64,000 nucleotides of DNA. It comes from Lentibacter algarum (GTDB lineage Bacteria; Pseudomonadota; Alphaproteobacteria; Rhodobacterales; Rhodobacteraceae). The stretch covers positions 558,001 to 622,000 of the forward strand of contig NZ_CP158687.1 in NCBI RefSeq assembly GCF_040580765.1. The letters run 5' to 3'. Within the stretch, counting starts at the first letter, position 1; each line of letters begins with the position of its first letter. The notes under the pieces were generated by a model that saw nothing but the letters and a program-made list of their open reading frames with translations, was not told the DNA's origin and ran no database searches. Made by a program: the position numbers and the translations under genes. Shown in pieces: positions 8,544 to 18,902 of the stretch.

Positions 8544-9050
8544 ATGAAACTCAAACTGATTACACTTGTTATCCCCGCGGTTCTCGCCCTTTCGGCCTGT
8601 ACCAACCCCAACCGTTTTGACAATGGTGCTGGCGGGGCGGGCACGTTTTCGTCTGTGACGCCGGGTTCTGCACAAGACCCGCAGTCACCACTTTATTTCC
8701 AAGAAACGATCGGCGACCGCGTCCTTTTTGATGTCGACCAATCCAGCCTGAATGACGAAGCGCGCCGCGTTCTGGACGGGCAGGCCTCATGGCTGACGAC
8801 CAATGCTGATTATGCTGTTGTCATTGAAGGCCATGCTGATGAGCAGGGCACACGCGAGTACAACCTCGCGCTGGGCGCACGCCGAGCCAATGCTGTCAAA
8901 GAGTATCTTCTGGCCAAGGGCATGCCGTCTAGCCGCCTTAAGACAGTCAGCTATGGCAAGGAGCGCCCGCTTGAAATCTGTTCACAGGAAGCGTGTTATG
9001 CCAAAAATCGCCGCGCTGTGACTATTCTTTCAAGCGGCTTGAGCAGCTAA
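8544..9050 (+). CDS. pal: Peptidoglycan-associated lipoprotein Pal
   Basis: This is a 168-residue outer-membrane lipoprotein. The signal peptide ends in the lipobox LSAC with the lipidated cysteine at residue 19. After a short glycine-rich linker comes an OmpA-like peptidoglycan-binding domain with RVLFDVDQSSL, then GHADEQGTREYNLALGARRA, which holds the conserved Asp and Arg that bind diaminopimelate. A pair of cysteines lies near the C-terminus (ICSQEACYAKNRR). Pal anchors the outer membrane to the wall and is the target of TolB and TolA. Length is normal. Confidence 0.98.
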   Translation: MKLKLITLVIPAVLALSACTNPNRFDNGAGGAGTFSSVTPGSAQDPQSPLYFQETIGDRVLFDVDQSSLNDEARRVLDGQASWLTTNADYAVVIEGHADEQGTREYNLALGARRANAVKEYLLAKGMPSSRLKTVSYGKERPLEICSQEACYAKNRRAVTILSSGLSS

Positions 9051-9063
9051 GAAGGATTTCTCT

Positions 9064-9891
9064 ATGCGCCGTTTTTTCTTCGTTCTCTGTGCTATTTCTC
9101 TGAGTGTGGGCGTGGCCCATGCTCAGGATAGCGAAACGCTGGCGGATATTCGGCAGGAACTGACGGTGCTTAGTGTGGAGATGCAAAAGCTGACACGCGA
9201 GCTTTCGACAACCGGTACAATGGGAACGGCTACTGTGAGTGGGTCTGTGCTCGAGCGTGTAGATGCTATTGAGAACGAGCTGCGCCGCCTGACCGCGCGT
9301 ACAGAAGAGCTCAGCTTGCGTGTCGAGGCGGTTGCGCAAGATGGGACACGGCGGGTTGCTGATCTTGAGTTCCGCCTTGTGGAGCTTGAGGGCGGCGACG
9401 TGAGCACGCTCGGCCAGACCAGCACTTTGGGTGGGGATCTGCCCGAAGGCCAAGTGGCTGTAGCATCTCCGATAGCTTCACCAAGCAGCGAGCCTACCGC
9501 GGAATTGGCTGTGGGAGAAGCAGCCGATTTTGCGGCGGCGCGAAAAGCGCTAGAGGCGGGAGAGTTTGCTGATGCGGCAGCGCGCCTCAAGTCATTTAAT
9601 GAGACATACCCCGGCTCGCCCGTGGCGACCAAAGCGGCTTTGGCCTATGGCGCGGCTCTTGAAGGCCAAGGCGACATGACAGGCGCTTCGCGGGCTTATC
9701 TGGATGCGTTTCGCCGCGAGCCGACGGGCGAGGATGCGCCAGAAGCCCTTTATCGACTTGGCAACGGGTTGGGGCGTCTCGGTCAGACAGCTGAGGCCTG
9801 CAAGACGCTTGCGGAAGTCTCTGTGCGCTTTCCGGGCGGGGAGCCTGCCAGCAAGGCCGAGGCCGAACGCAGCAGACTTGGCTGTTCGTGA
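9064..9891 (+). CDS. cpoB: Tol-Pal periplasmic coordinator CpoB/YbgF
   Basis: This is a 275-residue periplasmic protein with a 20-residue signal peptide (ending GVAHA). The segment at about residues 25-110 is a predicted coiled coil (heptads such as LTVLSVEMQKLTREL and RVDAIENELRRLT), which mediates trimerisation in the family. A linker rich in Ser, Pro and Glu follows. The C-terminal part (about 155-275) has TPR repeats, for example AARKALEAGEFADAAARLKS and ALYRLGNGLGRLGQTAEACK. In enterobacteria CpoB links the Tol machine to peptidoglycan synthases. Its stop codon overlaps the tilS start (GTGA). Confidence 0.93.
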   Translation: MRRFFFVLCAISLSVGVAHAQDSETLADIRQELTVLSVEMQKLTRELSTTGTMGTATVSGSVLERVDAIENELRRLTARTEELSLRVEAVAQDGTRRVADLEFRLVELEGGDVSTLGQTSTLGGDLPEGQVAVASPIASPSSEPTAELAVGEAADFAAARKALEAGEFADAAARLKSFNETYPGSPVATKAALAYGAALEGQGDMTGASRAYLDAFRREPTGEDAPEALYRLGNGLGRLGQTAEACKTLAEVSVRFPGGEPASKAEAERSRLGCS

Positions 9892-11081
9892 CACTTATTG
9901 CGCGGTTTGAGACGGCTCTTGAAGGCGCGACGCGGCCCTTGGGGCTTGCGGTGTCTGGGGGTAGTGACTCCCTAGCGCTTTTACATTTGGCTGCAGAAGC
10001 GGGCGTTGGCCCGCTTTTTTGCGCGACTGTCAATCATGGCTTGAGGCCTGAGGCGGCGGCTGAATGTGCACTTGTGGCGGATGCCTGCTCGAAACTTGAT
10101 GTTGTACATGAGATTTTGGACTGGCGCTGGAGCGGGGCAGGCAACCTTCAGGCCGAGGCTCGCGCAGGGCGCTATGGCGCCCTAACAGACTGGGCCAAAC
10201 GGCGGGGTCTTGGCACTGTGCTTGTTGGCCATACGCAAGACGATGTGGCAGAGACGTTTTTGATGCGTATTGCGCGCGGTTCTGGCCTTAAAGGACTCGC
10301 GCAGATGCAGGGACAGTGGCAGGCAGAAGGGCTTGGTTGGGCGCGTCCGTTGCTTTCGATGTCGCGAGCCGAACTGCGAGACTATCTACGGGCTGCGGGG
10401 CAGAGCTGGGCCGAAGATGCTTCCAATGCTGATCCGTCTTATGACCGCGTGAAGATGCGGCAGGTGTTGGCAGACGTTGGGCTGCCAACGGCTCGGATCG
10501 CGGAGACAGCGGCACGGCTGGCGCAGGCCGATGCGGCGCTTGAGGCGATGACTGCCAATGCGGCGGAACAGGTGGCGAAGCTACAGGGGCGCAATATTGT
10601 GATTGATGGAGCCGCTCTTGCGGCGCTGCCTGAGGAAATCACGCAGCGCTTGATGAGCGCTTGGACGGCGTGGCAAGGGCGGAGCGTTTATCCGCCACGC
10701 CGAGGGGCTTTGGCCAGCGCTGTGGCGCACGCGCTTGCAGGCAAGCAAACGACATTAAATGGCTGCGTGCTTGTGGCGCATAAAGGCCGTGTGATCGTGG
10801 CGCGCGAAGCGGCGGCTGTGACTGGGCTTAAGTCAGTTGGTGACAGTTGGGACGAGCTAACGCTCTTAGGGCATGGGCCTAAAGATCTGGAAATCCGCGC
10901 TTTGGGAGCCGAAGGGCTTGCCGCCGTTAAGGACTGGCGGGCGCAAGGCTTGCCGCGCGAGGCGCTTTTGGCGACACCTTCCCTCTGGCAGGGCGCGCGG
11001 CTTTTCGCCGCCCCATCCTTGGCGTTTGGCGACGCATTTAAACTAAATTTTAAGGTTCCCCCGCCCTATTTAGGAAAATGA
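9888..11081 (+). CDS. tilS: tRNA(Ile)-lysidine synthase TilS
   Basis: TilS attaches lysine to C34 of the tRNA(Ile) with anticodon CAU, changing its identity so that it reads AUA. The 397-residue protein has the PP-loop ATP pyrophosphatase motif SGGSDS (residues 23-28), then the HGLRPEA and GHTQDDVAETFLMR motifs of the family. An alpha-helical region with SNADPSYDRVKMR follows, and the C-terminal domain is less conserved. The GTG start overlaps the cpoB stop. The order cpoB-tilS-ftsH is usual in alphaproteobacteria. Nothing unusual is seen. Confidence 0.95.
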   Translation: MTLIARFETALEGATRPLGLAVSGGSDSLALLHLAAEAGVGPLFCATVNHGLRPEAAAECALVADACSKLDVVHEILDWRWSGAGNLQAEARAGRYGALTDWAKRRGLGTVLVGHTQDDVAETFLMRIARGSGLKGLAQMQGQWQAEGLGWARPLLSMSRAELRDYLRAAGQSWAEDASNADPSYDRVKMRQVLADVGLPTARIAETAARLAQADAALEAMTANAAEQVAKLQGRNIVIDGAALAALPEEITQRLMSAWTAWQGRSVYPPRRGALASAVAHALAGKQTTLNGCVLVAHKGRVIVAREAAAVTGLKSVGDSWDELTLLGHGPKDLEIRALGAEGLAAVKDWRAQGLPREALLATPSLWQGARLFAAPSLAFGDAFKLNFKVPPPYLGK

Positions 11082-11126
11082 CGGGGCGTTGCAGCACCTT
11101 TTGCTGATCTTAATCGGCTTCTGCCG

Positions 11127-11153
11127 TTGAAGATGTTGCGTTGATCTCTATTT
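11127..11153 (+). promoter_or_regulatory. Possible heat-shock type promoter before ftsH
   Basis: TTGAAG (11127-11132), 15 bases, then CTATTT (11148-11153) resembles the alphaproteobacterial RpoH (sigma-32) pattern of CTTGAA and a CYAT-type -10. ftsH is a heat-shock gene in many bacteria, which makes the reading plausible. The first base of the -35 is G instead of C, so the match is imperfect. Confidence 0.3.
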
Positions 11154-11205
11154 TAGTCTGTAACACGACGAAACACATGCGCCACCTCATTTGGGAGAGC
11201 TTTTC

Positions 11206-13134
11206 TTGGGCAATACACGAAACATCGCTTTTTGGGTCATCCTCTTTGTTATGATCCTTATGCTGTTCAATCTCTTCAGCGGGTCCAACACGGCGCAGCC
11301 GAGCTCTGCTCGCTCCTATTCGGAGTTTGTGCAGGCGGTGCAGGACGGTGCTGTGCAAGAGGCGACGATTGACGGGGAGAACGTGCGCTTTGTTGGGTCG
11401 GACAATAAAGTCTACGCAACGGTCAAGCCCGAGGACGCCGCTGTGACTGACCTTTTGATCGAGAATAACGTTCCTCTGACGGCCAAGCCGCAGCAGACTT
11501 CTGGCTTCCAGTCATTTCTTCTGAGCTTGCTGCCCTTCCTGCTTTTGATCGGTGTGTGGATTTACTTCATGAACCGTATGCAAGGCGGTGGCAAAGGCGG
11601 CGCGATGGGTTTTGGGAAATCCAAGGCCAAAATGCTGACTGAAAAGTCTGGCCGTGTGACATTTGACGATGTGGCTGGTATTGACGAAGCCAAGGAAGAG
11701 CTTGAAGAGATTGTCGAGTTTTTGCGGAACCCGCAGAAGTTCTCGCGTTTGGGCGGCAAAATCCCTAAAGGTGCTTTGCTTGTTGGCCCTCCCGGCACGG
11801 GTAAGACGCTTTTGGCGCGCGCGATTGCAGGCGAAGCGGGCGTTCCGTTTTTTACCATTTCAGGCTCTGACTTTGTTGAGATGTTTGTCGGCGTCGGCGC
11901 GAGCCGCGTTCGAGACATGTTTGACCAAGCCAAAAAGAACGCTCCCTGTATTGTGTTTATTGATGAGATCGACGCCGTTGGCCGCCACCGTGGTGCTGGC
12001 TATGGCGGCGGCAACGATGAGCGCGAGCAGACGCTCAACCAGCTCCTTGTTGAGATGGACGGGTTTGAAGCCAATGAAGGTGTTATCATCTTGGCTGCGA
12101 CAAACCGCAAAGATGTGCTTGATCCAGCGCTGCTGCGTCCTGGTCGTTTTGACCGCAACGTAACTGTGCCTAACCCAGACATTAAAGGTCGTGAGAAAAT
12201 TCTTGGTGTCCATGCGCGCAAAAGCCCGCTTGGCCCAGATGTCGACCTGCGCATTATCGCGCGTGGGACGCCTGGCTTTTCGGGTGCGGACCTTGCCAAT
12301 CTTGTGAACGAAGCTGCGCTCATGGCGGCCCGTGTCGGGCGCCGCTTTGTCGCTATGGCTGACTTTGAGCAGGCGAAAGACAAAATTATGATGGGTGCTG
12401 AGCGCCGCTCCATGGTTATGACGCCTGCGCAGAAGGAAATGACTGCCTATCATGAAGCGGGCCACGCCATTGTCGGTATGACGCTGCCAAAATGTGACCC
12501 AGTTTACAAAGCGACGATTATTCCACGCGGCCAAGCGCTCGGAATGGTGATGAGCTTGCCAGAAATGGACCAGCTGAATTACTTCAAGGATGAATTGACC
12601 CAGAAAATCGCCATGACCATGGCGGGCAAAGCTGCAGAGATCATTAAGTACGGTGAGGATGCAGTGAGCAACGGCCCGTCAGGCGACATTATGCAAGCCA
12701 GTGCTTTGGCGCGGGCGATGGTGATGCGCTGGGGCATGTCTGACAAGGTCGGCAATATCGACTACCAAGAAGCAGCCGAAGCTTTCCGCGGCGGTGGCGG
12801 CGCGGGCGGGTTCTCTATTTCAGCGCATACCAAAGAGCTGATCGAGGAAGAGGTTAAGCGCATCATCGACCAAGGCTATGAAGACGCACATAAGATCATC
12901 ATGGACAATAAGGCCGGATGGGAAAGTCTTGCGGAAGGCCTGCTTGAGTATGAAACGCTGACTGGCGCGGAGATTGAGCGGGTGATGCGCGGCGAGCCGC
13001 CACATAAGGGCGACGACGAGGAGGATGAACCGACGGATAAAGGCTCTGTCACGGCGATCCCAAAGACCAAGCCTCGCGCCAAGGCCAAGCCCAAAGCCAG
13101 CGATGGCGACATGGAACCTGAGCCCACCGCATGA
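11206..13134 (+). CDS. ftsH: ATP-dependent zinc metalloprotease FtsH
   Basis: This is a 642-residue inner-membrane AAA+ protease. I chose the TTG at 11206 ([10 protein letters not shown]), because GGGAGAG lies 6-7 bases upstream; another in-frame TTG at 11191 would include that binding site. Two membrane helices flank a periplasmic domain (about residues 7-23 and 105-122). The AAA module has Walker A GPPGTGKT (194-201), Walker B IVFIDEID, and the second region of homology ending in RPGRFDR. The protease zinc site is HEAGH at about residue 420. FtsH degrades unassembled membrane proteins and regulators such as RpoH. The C-terminal tail is Lys/Pro/Asp-rich and poorly conserved. Its stop overlaps the next gene by 4 bases. 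Confidence 0.97.
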   Translation: MGNTRNIAFWVILFVMILMLFNLFSGSNTAQPSSARSYSEFVQAVQDGAVQEATIDGENVRFVGSDNKVYATVKPEDAAVTDLLIENNVPLTAKPQQTSGFQSFLLSLLPFLLLIGVWIYFMNRMQGGGKGGAMGFGKSKAKMLTEKSGRVTFDDVAGIDEAKEELEEIVEFLRNPQKFSRLGGKIPKGALLVGPPGTGKTLLARAIAGEAGVPFFTISGSDFVEMFVGVGASRVRDMFDQAKKNAPCIVFIDEIDAVGRHRGAGYGGGNDEREQTLNQLLVEMDGFEANEGVIILAATNRKDVLDPALLRPGRFDRNVTVPNPDIKGREKILGVHARKSPLGPDVDLRIIARGTPGFSGADLANLVNEAALMAARVGRRFVAMADFEQAKDKIMMGAERRSMVMTPAQKEMTAYHEAGHAIVGMTLPKCDPVYKATIIPRGQALGMVMSLPEMDQLNYFKDELTQKIAMTMAGKAAEIIKYGEDAVSNGPSGDIMQASALARAMVMRWGMSDKVGNIDYQEAAEAFRGGGGAGGFSISAHTKELIEEEVKRIIDQGYEDAHKIIMDNKAGWESLAEGLLEYETLTGAEIERVMRGEPPHKGDDEEDEPTDKGSVTAIPKTKPRAKAKPKASDGDMEPEPTA

Positions 13135-13913
13135 GTGCATCAGCGCAAAAACGAGACTGGAATCCCGAGGCCTATTCAAGGTTTCGGGATTTGCGTTTGC
13201 GCCCTGCGCTAGATTTGCTTCTGGCTGTTCGGTCTGTCGGCGGGGGAGATGTGATTGACCTCGGCTGCGGCAATGGAGCGATGGGCCCCCGATTGAAAGA
13301 GCGCTTTCTGGGCCATTCTGTTGTGGGCGTAGACGCGTCGCCTGCGATGCTCGCACAGGCCGAAGAGACAGGGACTTACGGACGACTGGATGAAGCGGAT
13401 ATAGCCAGCTGGAGCGCGCAAGGCGCAGGGCTGATTTACTCAAACGCTGCCCTTCATTGGCTGAAGGGACATGAAGAGTTGATGCCGCGCCTTGCGGGGA
13501 TGCTGGGCAAGGGCGGGACACTTGCCGTTCAGATGCCCCATCAAAACAATGCGCCCTCGCATCGTGTCTGGGGCAGTTTGGCGGAAGAATTTTTCCCGCA
13601 ACGGGTCGACTTTGAGGCGGGGCCTTCTGTGCTATTACCGAGCCAGTACCATGCGATGCTTTCCAAACTTGGGGACGTGTCGATCTGGGAAACGGAGTAT
13701 TACCAGCGGCTTGGAGCGGACGAGGCAGGCCATCCTGTGCGCCGCTTTACTGAGAGCACCTATGCGCGCCCTATTCTGGAGGTGCTTGATGCGGAAGAGC
13801 AAGCGATGCTTGTGCAGCGGTATGAGCAGGTGATGGAGAAAGCCTACCCGCGCGCAGAGGACGGCACTGTTCTGTTTCCTTTCCGACGAATGTTTTTCAC
13901 ACTGACAGTATAA
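13131..13913 (+). CDS. SAM-dependent methyltransferase, trans-aconitate methyltransferase-like
   Basis: This 260-residue class I methyltransferase has the SAM-binding glycine motif VIDLGCGNG near residue 40, an acidic second motif [11 protein letters not shown], and [10 protein letters not shown], a motif typical of the Tam subgroup. The N-terminal [22 protein letters not shown] also matches trans-aconitate 2-methyltransferase, which esterifies trans-aconitate, an inhibitor of aconitase. Substrate choice cannot be read from the sequence, so I withhold the symbol tam. The ATG overlaps the ftsH stop. It converges with the M23 peptidase gene, with an 8-base gap. Confidence 0.8.
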   Translation: MSASAQKRDWNPEAYSRFRDLRLRPALDLLLAVRSVGGGDVIDLGCGNGAMGPRLKERFLGHSVVGVDASPAMLAQAEETGTYGRLDEADIASWSAQGAGLIYSNAALHWLKGHEELMPRLAGMLGKGGTLAVQMPHQNNAPSHRVWGSLAEEFFPQRVDFEAGPSVLLPSQYHAMLSKLGDVSIWETEYYQRLGADEAGHPVRRFTESTYARPILEVLDAEEQAMLVQRYEQVMEKAYPRAEDGTVLFPFRRMFFTLTV

Positions 13914-13921
13914 GGCAGCCT

Positions 13922-14896
13922 TTAGGGCGCTATCTGGAGGCTGATCGCTTCTGTGCCGATGATCTTGCCTTTGCGGGTGAGTGTGGCGAGGCCCTGATAG
14001 GCGCCAATTGGCCAGCTTTCAGTGCGCAGGCGCTTGCCAGCAGCGCGAAAGCTCAGGGCTTGGGTCTTTTCGAGCGTGGTGTCGTGCTCAAATGAGAACC
14101 CTTCAGGACCGCTGATGACAAGGCGTAGGCTGTCGCCACTCCGAGTTCCAAACATATAGGCCCAAAGGACAAGCGCACCCGCATCGCGCGAGAGCGAGGC
14201 CTTATGGGCTGTGCCAGCTTTGATGTTGTCAAATTCGGGAACTGTGCTCGCAAAGCCAAGGCCAATGAGCCCGCCTGCCACATAGGCGGGCGTCTCGGCC
14301 CAGAGGGTCTGATCTGCGGCGCCGCAGGTGGCTGTGTCCTCGGGATCAAACGGGTCAATCACCCTCTCGCCTTGGCGCACAGTAAAGTGCAAATGGGGAA
14401 ACTCGCTGCGTCCCGATAAGCCGACCTGACCGAGTGGATCGCCTACTTTAACCGTCTGACCTTTGCTGACCGTGATCGAGCCGAGCTTCATATGACAATA
14501 CTGGCTCACCCAACCATCGCCATGATCAATTACCAATCCGTTGCCACACTCGCGACCTGCAATCATCGCTTCGGTCGCTGAGCTGAGGCCGGTGTCTGGC
14601 ATCTCGTCACGTGTCCCGCGTACCACGCCATCGGCTGCGGCTGTCACTGTTACGCCTGTCGCCATTTGTGCGCGGTTGAGCAGGGCGAAGTCTGTACCTT
14701 TGTGGCCGTCATAGCTGAGCGGTCCACAGGCGAAGTCTGACACGCGACCTTCGGCAGGGAGAGTGTCGACAAAGTTCTGGATGTAGCAAGTCTCACCCAA
14801 GCTGCAGTCTAAAGGGAGGGCAAAGAGGGGGGCCTCAGCCAACGCTGGGCTAGCAAAAAGGGCGGCAAGGCCCAGAAGAGAGCCTCGCCGCCACAT
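13922..14896 (-). CDS. Secreted M23 family metallopeptidase (LytM domain)
   Basis: This is a 324-residue exported protein with a 20-residue signal peptide (ending SPALA). The LytM/peptidase M23 domain spans about residues 50-185. It has a full zinc site: H65 and D69 in HKGTD and H170 in HLHF, with H135 and H168 as the further catalytic histidines. Such enzymes cut peptide cross-links in peptidoglycan; because the active site is complete, this one is probably a true hydrolase and not an EnvC-type activator. The C-terminal 130 residues are a separate beta-rich domain I do not recognise. It starts 3 bases after clpA, so it is read from the same transcript. Confidence 0.88.
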   Translation of the reverse strand: MWRRGSLLGLAALFASPALAEAPLFALPLDCSLGETCYIQNFVDTLPAEGRVSDFACGPLSYDGHKGTDFALLNRAQMATGVTVTAAADGVVRGTRDEMPDTGLSSATEAMIAGRECGNGLVIDHGDGWVSQYCHMKLGSITVSKGQTVKVGDPLGQVGLSGRSEFPHLHFTVRQGERVIDPFDPEDTATCGAADQTLWAETPAYVAGGLIGLGFASTVPEFDNIKAGTAHKASLSRDAGALVLWAYMFGTRSGDSLRLVISGPEGFSFEHDTTLEKTQALSFRAAGKRLRTESWPIGAYQGLATLTRKGKIIGTEAISLQIAP

Positions 14897-14899
14897 GAT

Positions 14900-17221
14900 C
14901 TATTCAGCCGTCAAAAGAGGTGGCTTTGTTCCCGAGAGGCGGGGCTTGTCGGGGCCTTCGATGCGCAAATCAAGCTTGCCGTCTTTTACGCCGACTTTGA
15001 CCACGCCGCCTTTGGCCAGAGTGCCAAAGAGTAGTTCTTCAGCAAGTGGCTTCTTGATGTGCTCTTGAATGACGCGGGCAAGGGGGCGTGCACCCATCTT
15101 GTCATCATAGCCTTTATCGCCGAGCCATTCGGCAGCAGCATTGGTCAGTTCAAATGTCACATTGCGGTCCATGAGCTGGGCTTCCAGCTGAAGCACGAAC
15201 TTCTCAACCACTTTGGAGATGACGGTCTTGCTGAGCGGTGCAAAGCTGATCACGGCGTCAAGACGGTTGCGGAACTCAGGTGTAAAGGTGCGCTCGATGG
15301 CGGCGGTGTCTTCTCCTGTGCGGCGGTCACGGCCAAAGCCAACAGCTTCCTTCGCTTGCTCCGACGCGCCTGCGTTTGATGTCATGATCAAGACAACATT
15401 GCGGAAGCTCACGGTGCGGCCGTTGTGGTCTGTTAGCTCGCCGTTGTCCATCACCTGCAAGAGGATGTTGTAGACATCGGGGTGGGCCTTTTCCATTTCG
15501 TCAAGCAGCAGCACACAGTGCGGGTGCTGATCGACACCGTCTGTGAGCAAGCCGCCCTGGTCAAAACCAACATAGCCGGGAGGGGCGCCGATAAGGCGGG
15601 AGACCGCATGTTTCTCCATATACTCGGACATATCAAAGCGCAGAAGCTCGACGCCCAGGACATCAGCGAGCTGTTTGGCCACTTCGGTTTTGCCGACACC
15701 TGTTGGCCCTGCGAAGAGATAGTTGCCGATGGGTTTCTCAGGCTCTCGCAAACCTGCTCGGGAAAGTTTGATCGCTGAGGAGAGCGCGTCGATCGCCTCA
15801 TCTTGGCCGAAGACCACGCGTTTGAGAGACTTCTCGAGGTCTTTAAGCACAGCGCCGTCGTCTTTGGAGACGTTCTTCGGCGGAATGCGTGCAATTTTGG
15901 CGACCACGGCCTCAACTTCTTTTGTGCCGATTGTCTTGCGACGTTTGGCTGATTTGAGGAGGTGCTGGGCGGCGCCCGCTTCGTCGATCACGTCAATTGC
16001 GCTGTCAGGGAGCTTGCGGTCGTTGATGTAGCGTGCAGCAAGTTCCACAGAGGTTTTGATCGCGTCGTTGGTGTATTTGACGCCATGGTGCTCCTCGAAA
16101 TAGGGCTTGATGCCACGTAGAATTTTGATGGCGTCTTCCACGGAGGGTTCGTTTACGTCGATCTTTTGGAAGCGGCGTGAGAGGGCGCGATCTTTCTCAA
16201 AATGTTGGCGGAACTCTTTATAAGTTGTGGAGCCCATGGTGCGCAGCTTGCCGCCTGCGAGGGCGGGCTTGAGCAGGTTGGAGGCGTCCATTGCACCGCC
16301 TGAAGTTGCACCTGCGCCGATGACTGTGTGAATTTCGTCGATGAAGAGCACAGCGTCGTCATGGTCCTCGAGCTCTTTTACAACGGCTTTCAGACGCTCC
16401 TCAAAATCACCTCGGTACCGAGTGCCTGCGAGGAGCGCGCCCATGTCGAGCGAGTAGATTGTGGTCTTTGACAAAATCTCGGGCGTTTCGCCATTGACGA
16501 TCTGGTTGGCGAGGCCTTCGGCGATCGCCGTTTTGCCAACGCCGGGATCGCCGACAAGAAGCGGGTTGTTCTTGCGGCGGCGGCAAAGCACCTGAATGCA
16601 GCGCTCGACTTCGCTGTCGCGGCCGATGAGCGGATCAATCTCGCCTTTGCGCGCCTTTGCGTTGAGGTCGACGCAGTATTTGCTGAGCGCGCTTTCGTCT
16701 TCTGGTTTGGCATCAGGCGAAGCGTCTTGGCGCTCCTCTTCTTCTGCACCAGTGAGTGGACGAGCTTCTCCAAACGCAGGGTCTTTGGCAACTCCGTGGG
16801 CGATAAAGTTGACCGCGTCATAGCGTGTCATGTCTTGTTCTTGCAGGAAGTAGGCGGCATTGCTTTCGCGTTCCGCAAAAATCGCGACGAGGACGTTTGC
16901 GCCTGTCACTTCATTGCGGCCTGAGCTTTGGACATGAATGGCCGCGCGCTGGATCACACGCTGGAAGGCGGCTGTCGGAACGGCCTCGGATCCTTCGATG
17001 TCGGTAATCAGGTTGGCGAGATCTTCCTCGACAAATTCGACAAGACTCTGACGCAGCTCGTCGGTGTTCACTGAGCAGGCTTGAAGGACGCGGTAGGCGT
17101 CCGGCTCATCGAGAAGGGCGAGGAGCAGATGCTCTAGTGTGGCGAACTCATGACGTTTGCTGTTGGCTGTGGCCAAAGCTGCGTGGATTGCTTGCTCGAG
17201 TGTGTTCGAAAATGATGGCAC
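14900..17221 (-). CDS. clpA: ATP-dependent Clp protease ATP-binding subunit ClpA
   Basis: This is a 773-residue Hsp100 unfoldase that feeds substrates to ClpP. I chose the GTG at 17221 ([15 protein letters not shown]), which gives the standard ClpA N-terminus. An ATG 30 bases upstream is also in frame. Visible parts are the N-domain, which binds ClpS and substrates, D1 with Walker [10 protein letters not shown] and Walker B VLFIDEIH, and D2 with Walker [10 protein letters not shown] and Walker [12 protein letters not shown]. No long middle domain is present, so it is ClpA and not ClpB. clpS is not next to it, although the two are often neighbours. It lies between gloB and the M23 gene on the same strand. 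Confidence 0.95.
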   Translation of the reverse strand: MPSFSNTLEQAIHAALATANSKRHEFATLEHLLLALLDEPDAYRVLQACSVNTDELRQSLVEFVEEDLANLITDIEGSEAVPTAAFQRVIQRAAIHVQSSGRNEVTGANVLVAIFAERESNAAYFLQEQDMTRYDAVNFIAHGVAKDPAFGEARPLTGAEEEERQDASPDAKPEDESALSKYCVDLNAKARKGEIDPLIGRDSEVERCIQVLCRRRKNNPLLVGDPGVGKTAIAEGLANQIVNGETPEILSKTTIYSLDMGALLAGTRYRGDFEERLKAVVKELEDHDDAVLFIDEIHTVIGAGATSGGAMDASNLLKPALAGGKLRTMGSTTYKEFRQHFEKDRALSRRFQKIDVNEPSVEDAIKILRGIKPYFEEHHGVKYTNDAIKTSVELAARYINDRKLPDSAIDVIDEAGAAQHLLKSAKRRKTIGTKEVEAVVAKIARIPPKNVSKDDGAVLKDLEKSLKRVVFGQDEAIDALSSAIKLSRAGLREPEKPIGNYLFAGPTGVGKTEVAKQLADVLGVELLRFDMSEYMEKHAVSRLIGAPPGYVGFDQGGLLTDGVDQHPHCVLLLDEMEKAHPDVYNILLQVMDNGELTDHNGRTVSFRNVVLIMTSNAGASEQAKEAVGFGRDRRTGEDTAAIERTFTPEFRNRLDAVISFAPLSKTVISKVVEKFVLQLEAQLMDRNVTFELTNAAAEWLGDKGYDDKMGARPLARVIQEHIKKPLAEELLFGTLAKGGVVKVGVKDGKLDLRIEGPDKPRLSGTKPPLLTAE

Positions 17222-17352
17222 TGCTCTCGTGCTCCTTTTGAGTTGGTTCACCGACGTGTCTGGGCCCTTGATGAGAACCTTCGCGCTCTTAAGTTAAAGT
17301 TTGGTCGATATGACGCTGGCTTCAAGGCTTTTCTGGAAAAAAGGCACTATAT

Positions 17353-17365
17353 TTCGTGTCACGAA
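17353..17365. promoter_or_regulatory. Palindrome in the clpA upstream region
   Basis: TTCGTG-T-CACGAA is a perfect 6+1+6 palindrome between the gloB stop and the clpA start, about 130 bases before the clpA GTG. It could be an operator or the hairpin that follows gloB, but there is no adequate T-run on the gloB side. The assignment is tentative. Confidence 0.25.
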
Positions 17366-17377
17366 GCGGTGATCGGC

Positions 17378-18100
17378 CTAAAATACGTCTTTTTGGGCCC
17401 GCAAGGCAGCGAATGACTTAGCGTCAGTCGCGAGCATGAAGGGATTGGTCGCTTTTTCCAACGCGAGTGTTGATGGCACAGTAAACTGGTCAGCACGGCG
17501 AAGCCGGTCTGTTTCGGCGCTGCGGCTGGCGATGGCGGGAACGTCTGGCATGACCGATGCTGCGAAGCGGGCGTTTGAGGATGTGTATTCGTGGCCTGAA
17601 CAGACAAGAGTGTCGTCGGGTAGGGCCGCAAGCTTGGCGAGGCTATGATACATCTGGTCTGGCGTGCCTTCAAAAAGGCGGCCGCAACCAAAGGCCATTA
17701 GGCTATCGCCTGTAAAGACAAAGCCCGAGGCGGGAAAGTAAAATGCGATGTGGCCGATTGTGTGGCCTGAGACATCGAGGATATCAACCTCTTCGCCCAG
17801 AACGGTGATGCGCCCTCCTTCGGAGACCTCTTCCGTGAGAGGCGGCAGGCGGTGGGCATCGGCTTTGGCACCAATGACGCGGGGAGCAAGCGCTGTATTC
17901 AGACCGTCAAGCCCTTCAACGTGGTCCCAGTGATGATGGGTGAGCAAAATGGTTGTTAATGTAAGGTCCCGTGCTGCGAGCGCTGCATTGATCGGCGCGG
18001 CTTCGGGCGCATCAACGAGGGCGGCTTCGCCTGCCGCATTTACCAAAAGAAAGGCGTAGTTGTCAGACAGGCAGGGGATGGTGAGCAGCTCAAGGGGCAT
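17378..18100 (-). CDS. gloB: Hydroxyacylglutathione hydrolase (glyoxalase II)
   Basis: This is a 240-residue metallo-beta-lactamase fold enzyme that hydrolyses S-D-lactoylglutathione, the second step of methylglyoxal detoxification. The binuclear metal signature THHHWDH is at residues 54-60. Further metal ligands are in SGHTIGHI and FTGDSLM, and the glutathione-side CSGHEYT motif follows. I chose the ATG at 18100 (MPLELLTIPC), which gives the usual start of the family; the frame stays open to 18163. It is transcribed away from the methyltransferase at 18162 with a 61-base gap, so promoters for both lie in or near that gap. Confidence 0.92.
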   Translation of the reverse strand: MPLELLTIPCLSDNYAFLLVNAAGEAALVDAPEAAPINAALAARDLTLTTILLTHHHWDHVEGLDGLNTALAPRVIGAKADAHRLPPLTEEVSEGGRITVLGEEVDILDVSGHTIGHIAFYFPASGFVFTGDSLMAFGCGRLFEGTPDQMYHSLAKLAALPDDTLVCSGHEYTSSNARFAASVMPDVPAIASRSAETDRLRRADQFTVPSTLALEKATNPFMLATDAKSFAALRAQKDVF

Positions 18101-18161
18101 AGCATTTCCACGGATCATTGTTATGTTGACCTCAGAGTGACGGATACAGGCGGCGGCGTCC

Positions 18162-18902
18162 ATGCATCTTGACGTGAAAGATCTGAGAAATTTCTACTAC
18201 CGCAGCACCTTGGGCCGAGCGGCGCAAAAGGTGATCCGAGACCAGATGCTCACGCTCTGGCCAGAGGCCAAGGGGCAAACGGTTGTAGGTTTTGGTTTTG
18301 CTGCGCCCTTGTTGCGGCCGTATCTTGGGCAAGCGCGGCGAGTGAGTTGCCTTATGCCAGGACCACAGGGCGTAATGCCTTGGCCTGCGGGGCAGCCCAA
18401 TGTGAGTGTTCTGTGCGAGGAGACCCATTGGCCGATCGAGACGGGGCATGTGGACAGGCTGGTTGTGATGCACGGGCTTGAGACCAGTGAGTGGCCCACA
18501 CATGTTCTGGAAGAATGCTATCGGGTGCTTGGCCCCGGAGGGCGTGCGCTTTTTATCGTCCCCAACCGCGCTGGGCTTTGGAGCCGCAATGACCGCACGC
18601 CTTTTGGCTATGGCCGGCCCTTCACGATGGGCCAGCTCGATCAGCAGTTGAAGCTTTGGGGCTTTAAGACCGAGCATAGCCAGACTGCTCTTTACCAGCC
18701 GCCGAGTGAGAAACGCTTCTGGCGCAAGACGGCTGGCTTTTGGGAGAAACTTGGACACGGGTTGCCACTGATTGCAGGGGGAGGTGTGCTTATGGTTGAG
18801 GTGACAAAGCAGATTCCTGCGCCGACACGACCCGGGCTGAGCCAAAGGGTGCGCAAGCCCTCGTTTGTGCTTCAACCGATGCCTGAAGGGCTGCCTGCTT
18901 GA
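18162..18902 (+). CDS. Class I SAM-dependent methyltransferase
   Basis: This 246-residue protein has the core of a methyltransferase-11 type fold: [11 protein letters not shown] takes the place of the glycine-rich SAM loop, [11 protein letters not shown] is strand 4, and [17 protein letters not shown] is the typical post-motif helix and strand 5. The SAM loop lacks the usual G-x-G-x-G form, so binding may be unusual or the domain divergent. No target recognition domain is visible. The C-terminal 40 residues are basic and proline-rich. The gene is divergent from gloB and stands alone before the ATP synthase operon. Substrate is unknown; it looks like a conserved gene of this order. Confidence 0.75.
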   Translation: MHLDVKDLRNFYYRSTLGRAAQKVIRDQMLTLWPEAKGQTVVGFGFAAPLLRPYLGQARRVSCLMPGPQGVMPWPAGQPNVSVLCEETHWPIETGHVDRLVVMHGLETSEWPTHVLEECYRVLGPGGRALFIVPNRAGLWSRNDRTPFGYGRPFTMGQLDQQLKLWGFKTEHSQTALYQPPSEKRFWRKTAGFWEKLGHGLPLIAGGGVLMVEVTKQIPAPTRPGLSQRVRKPSFVLQPMPEGLPA

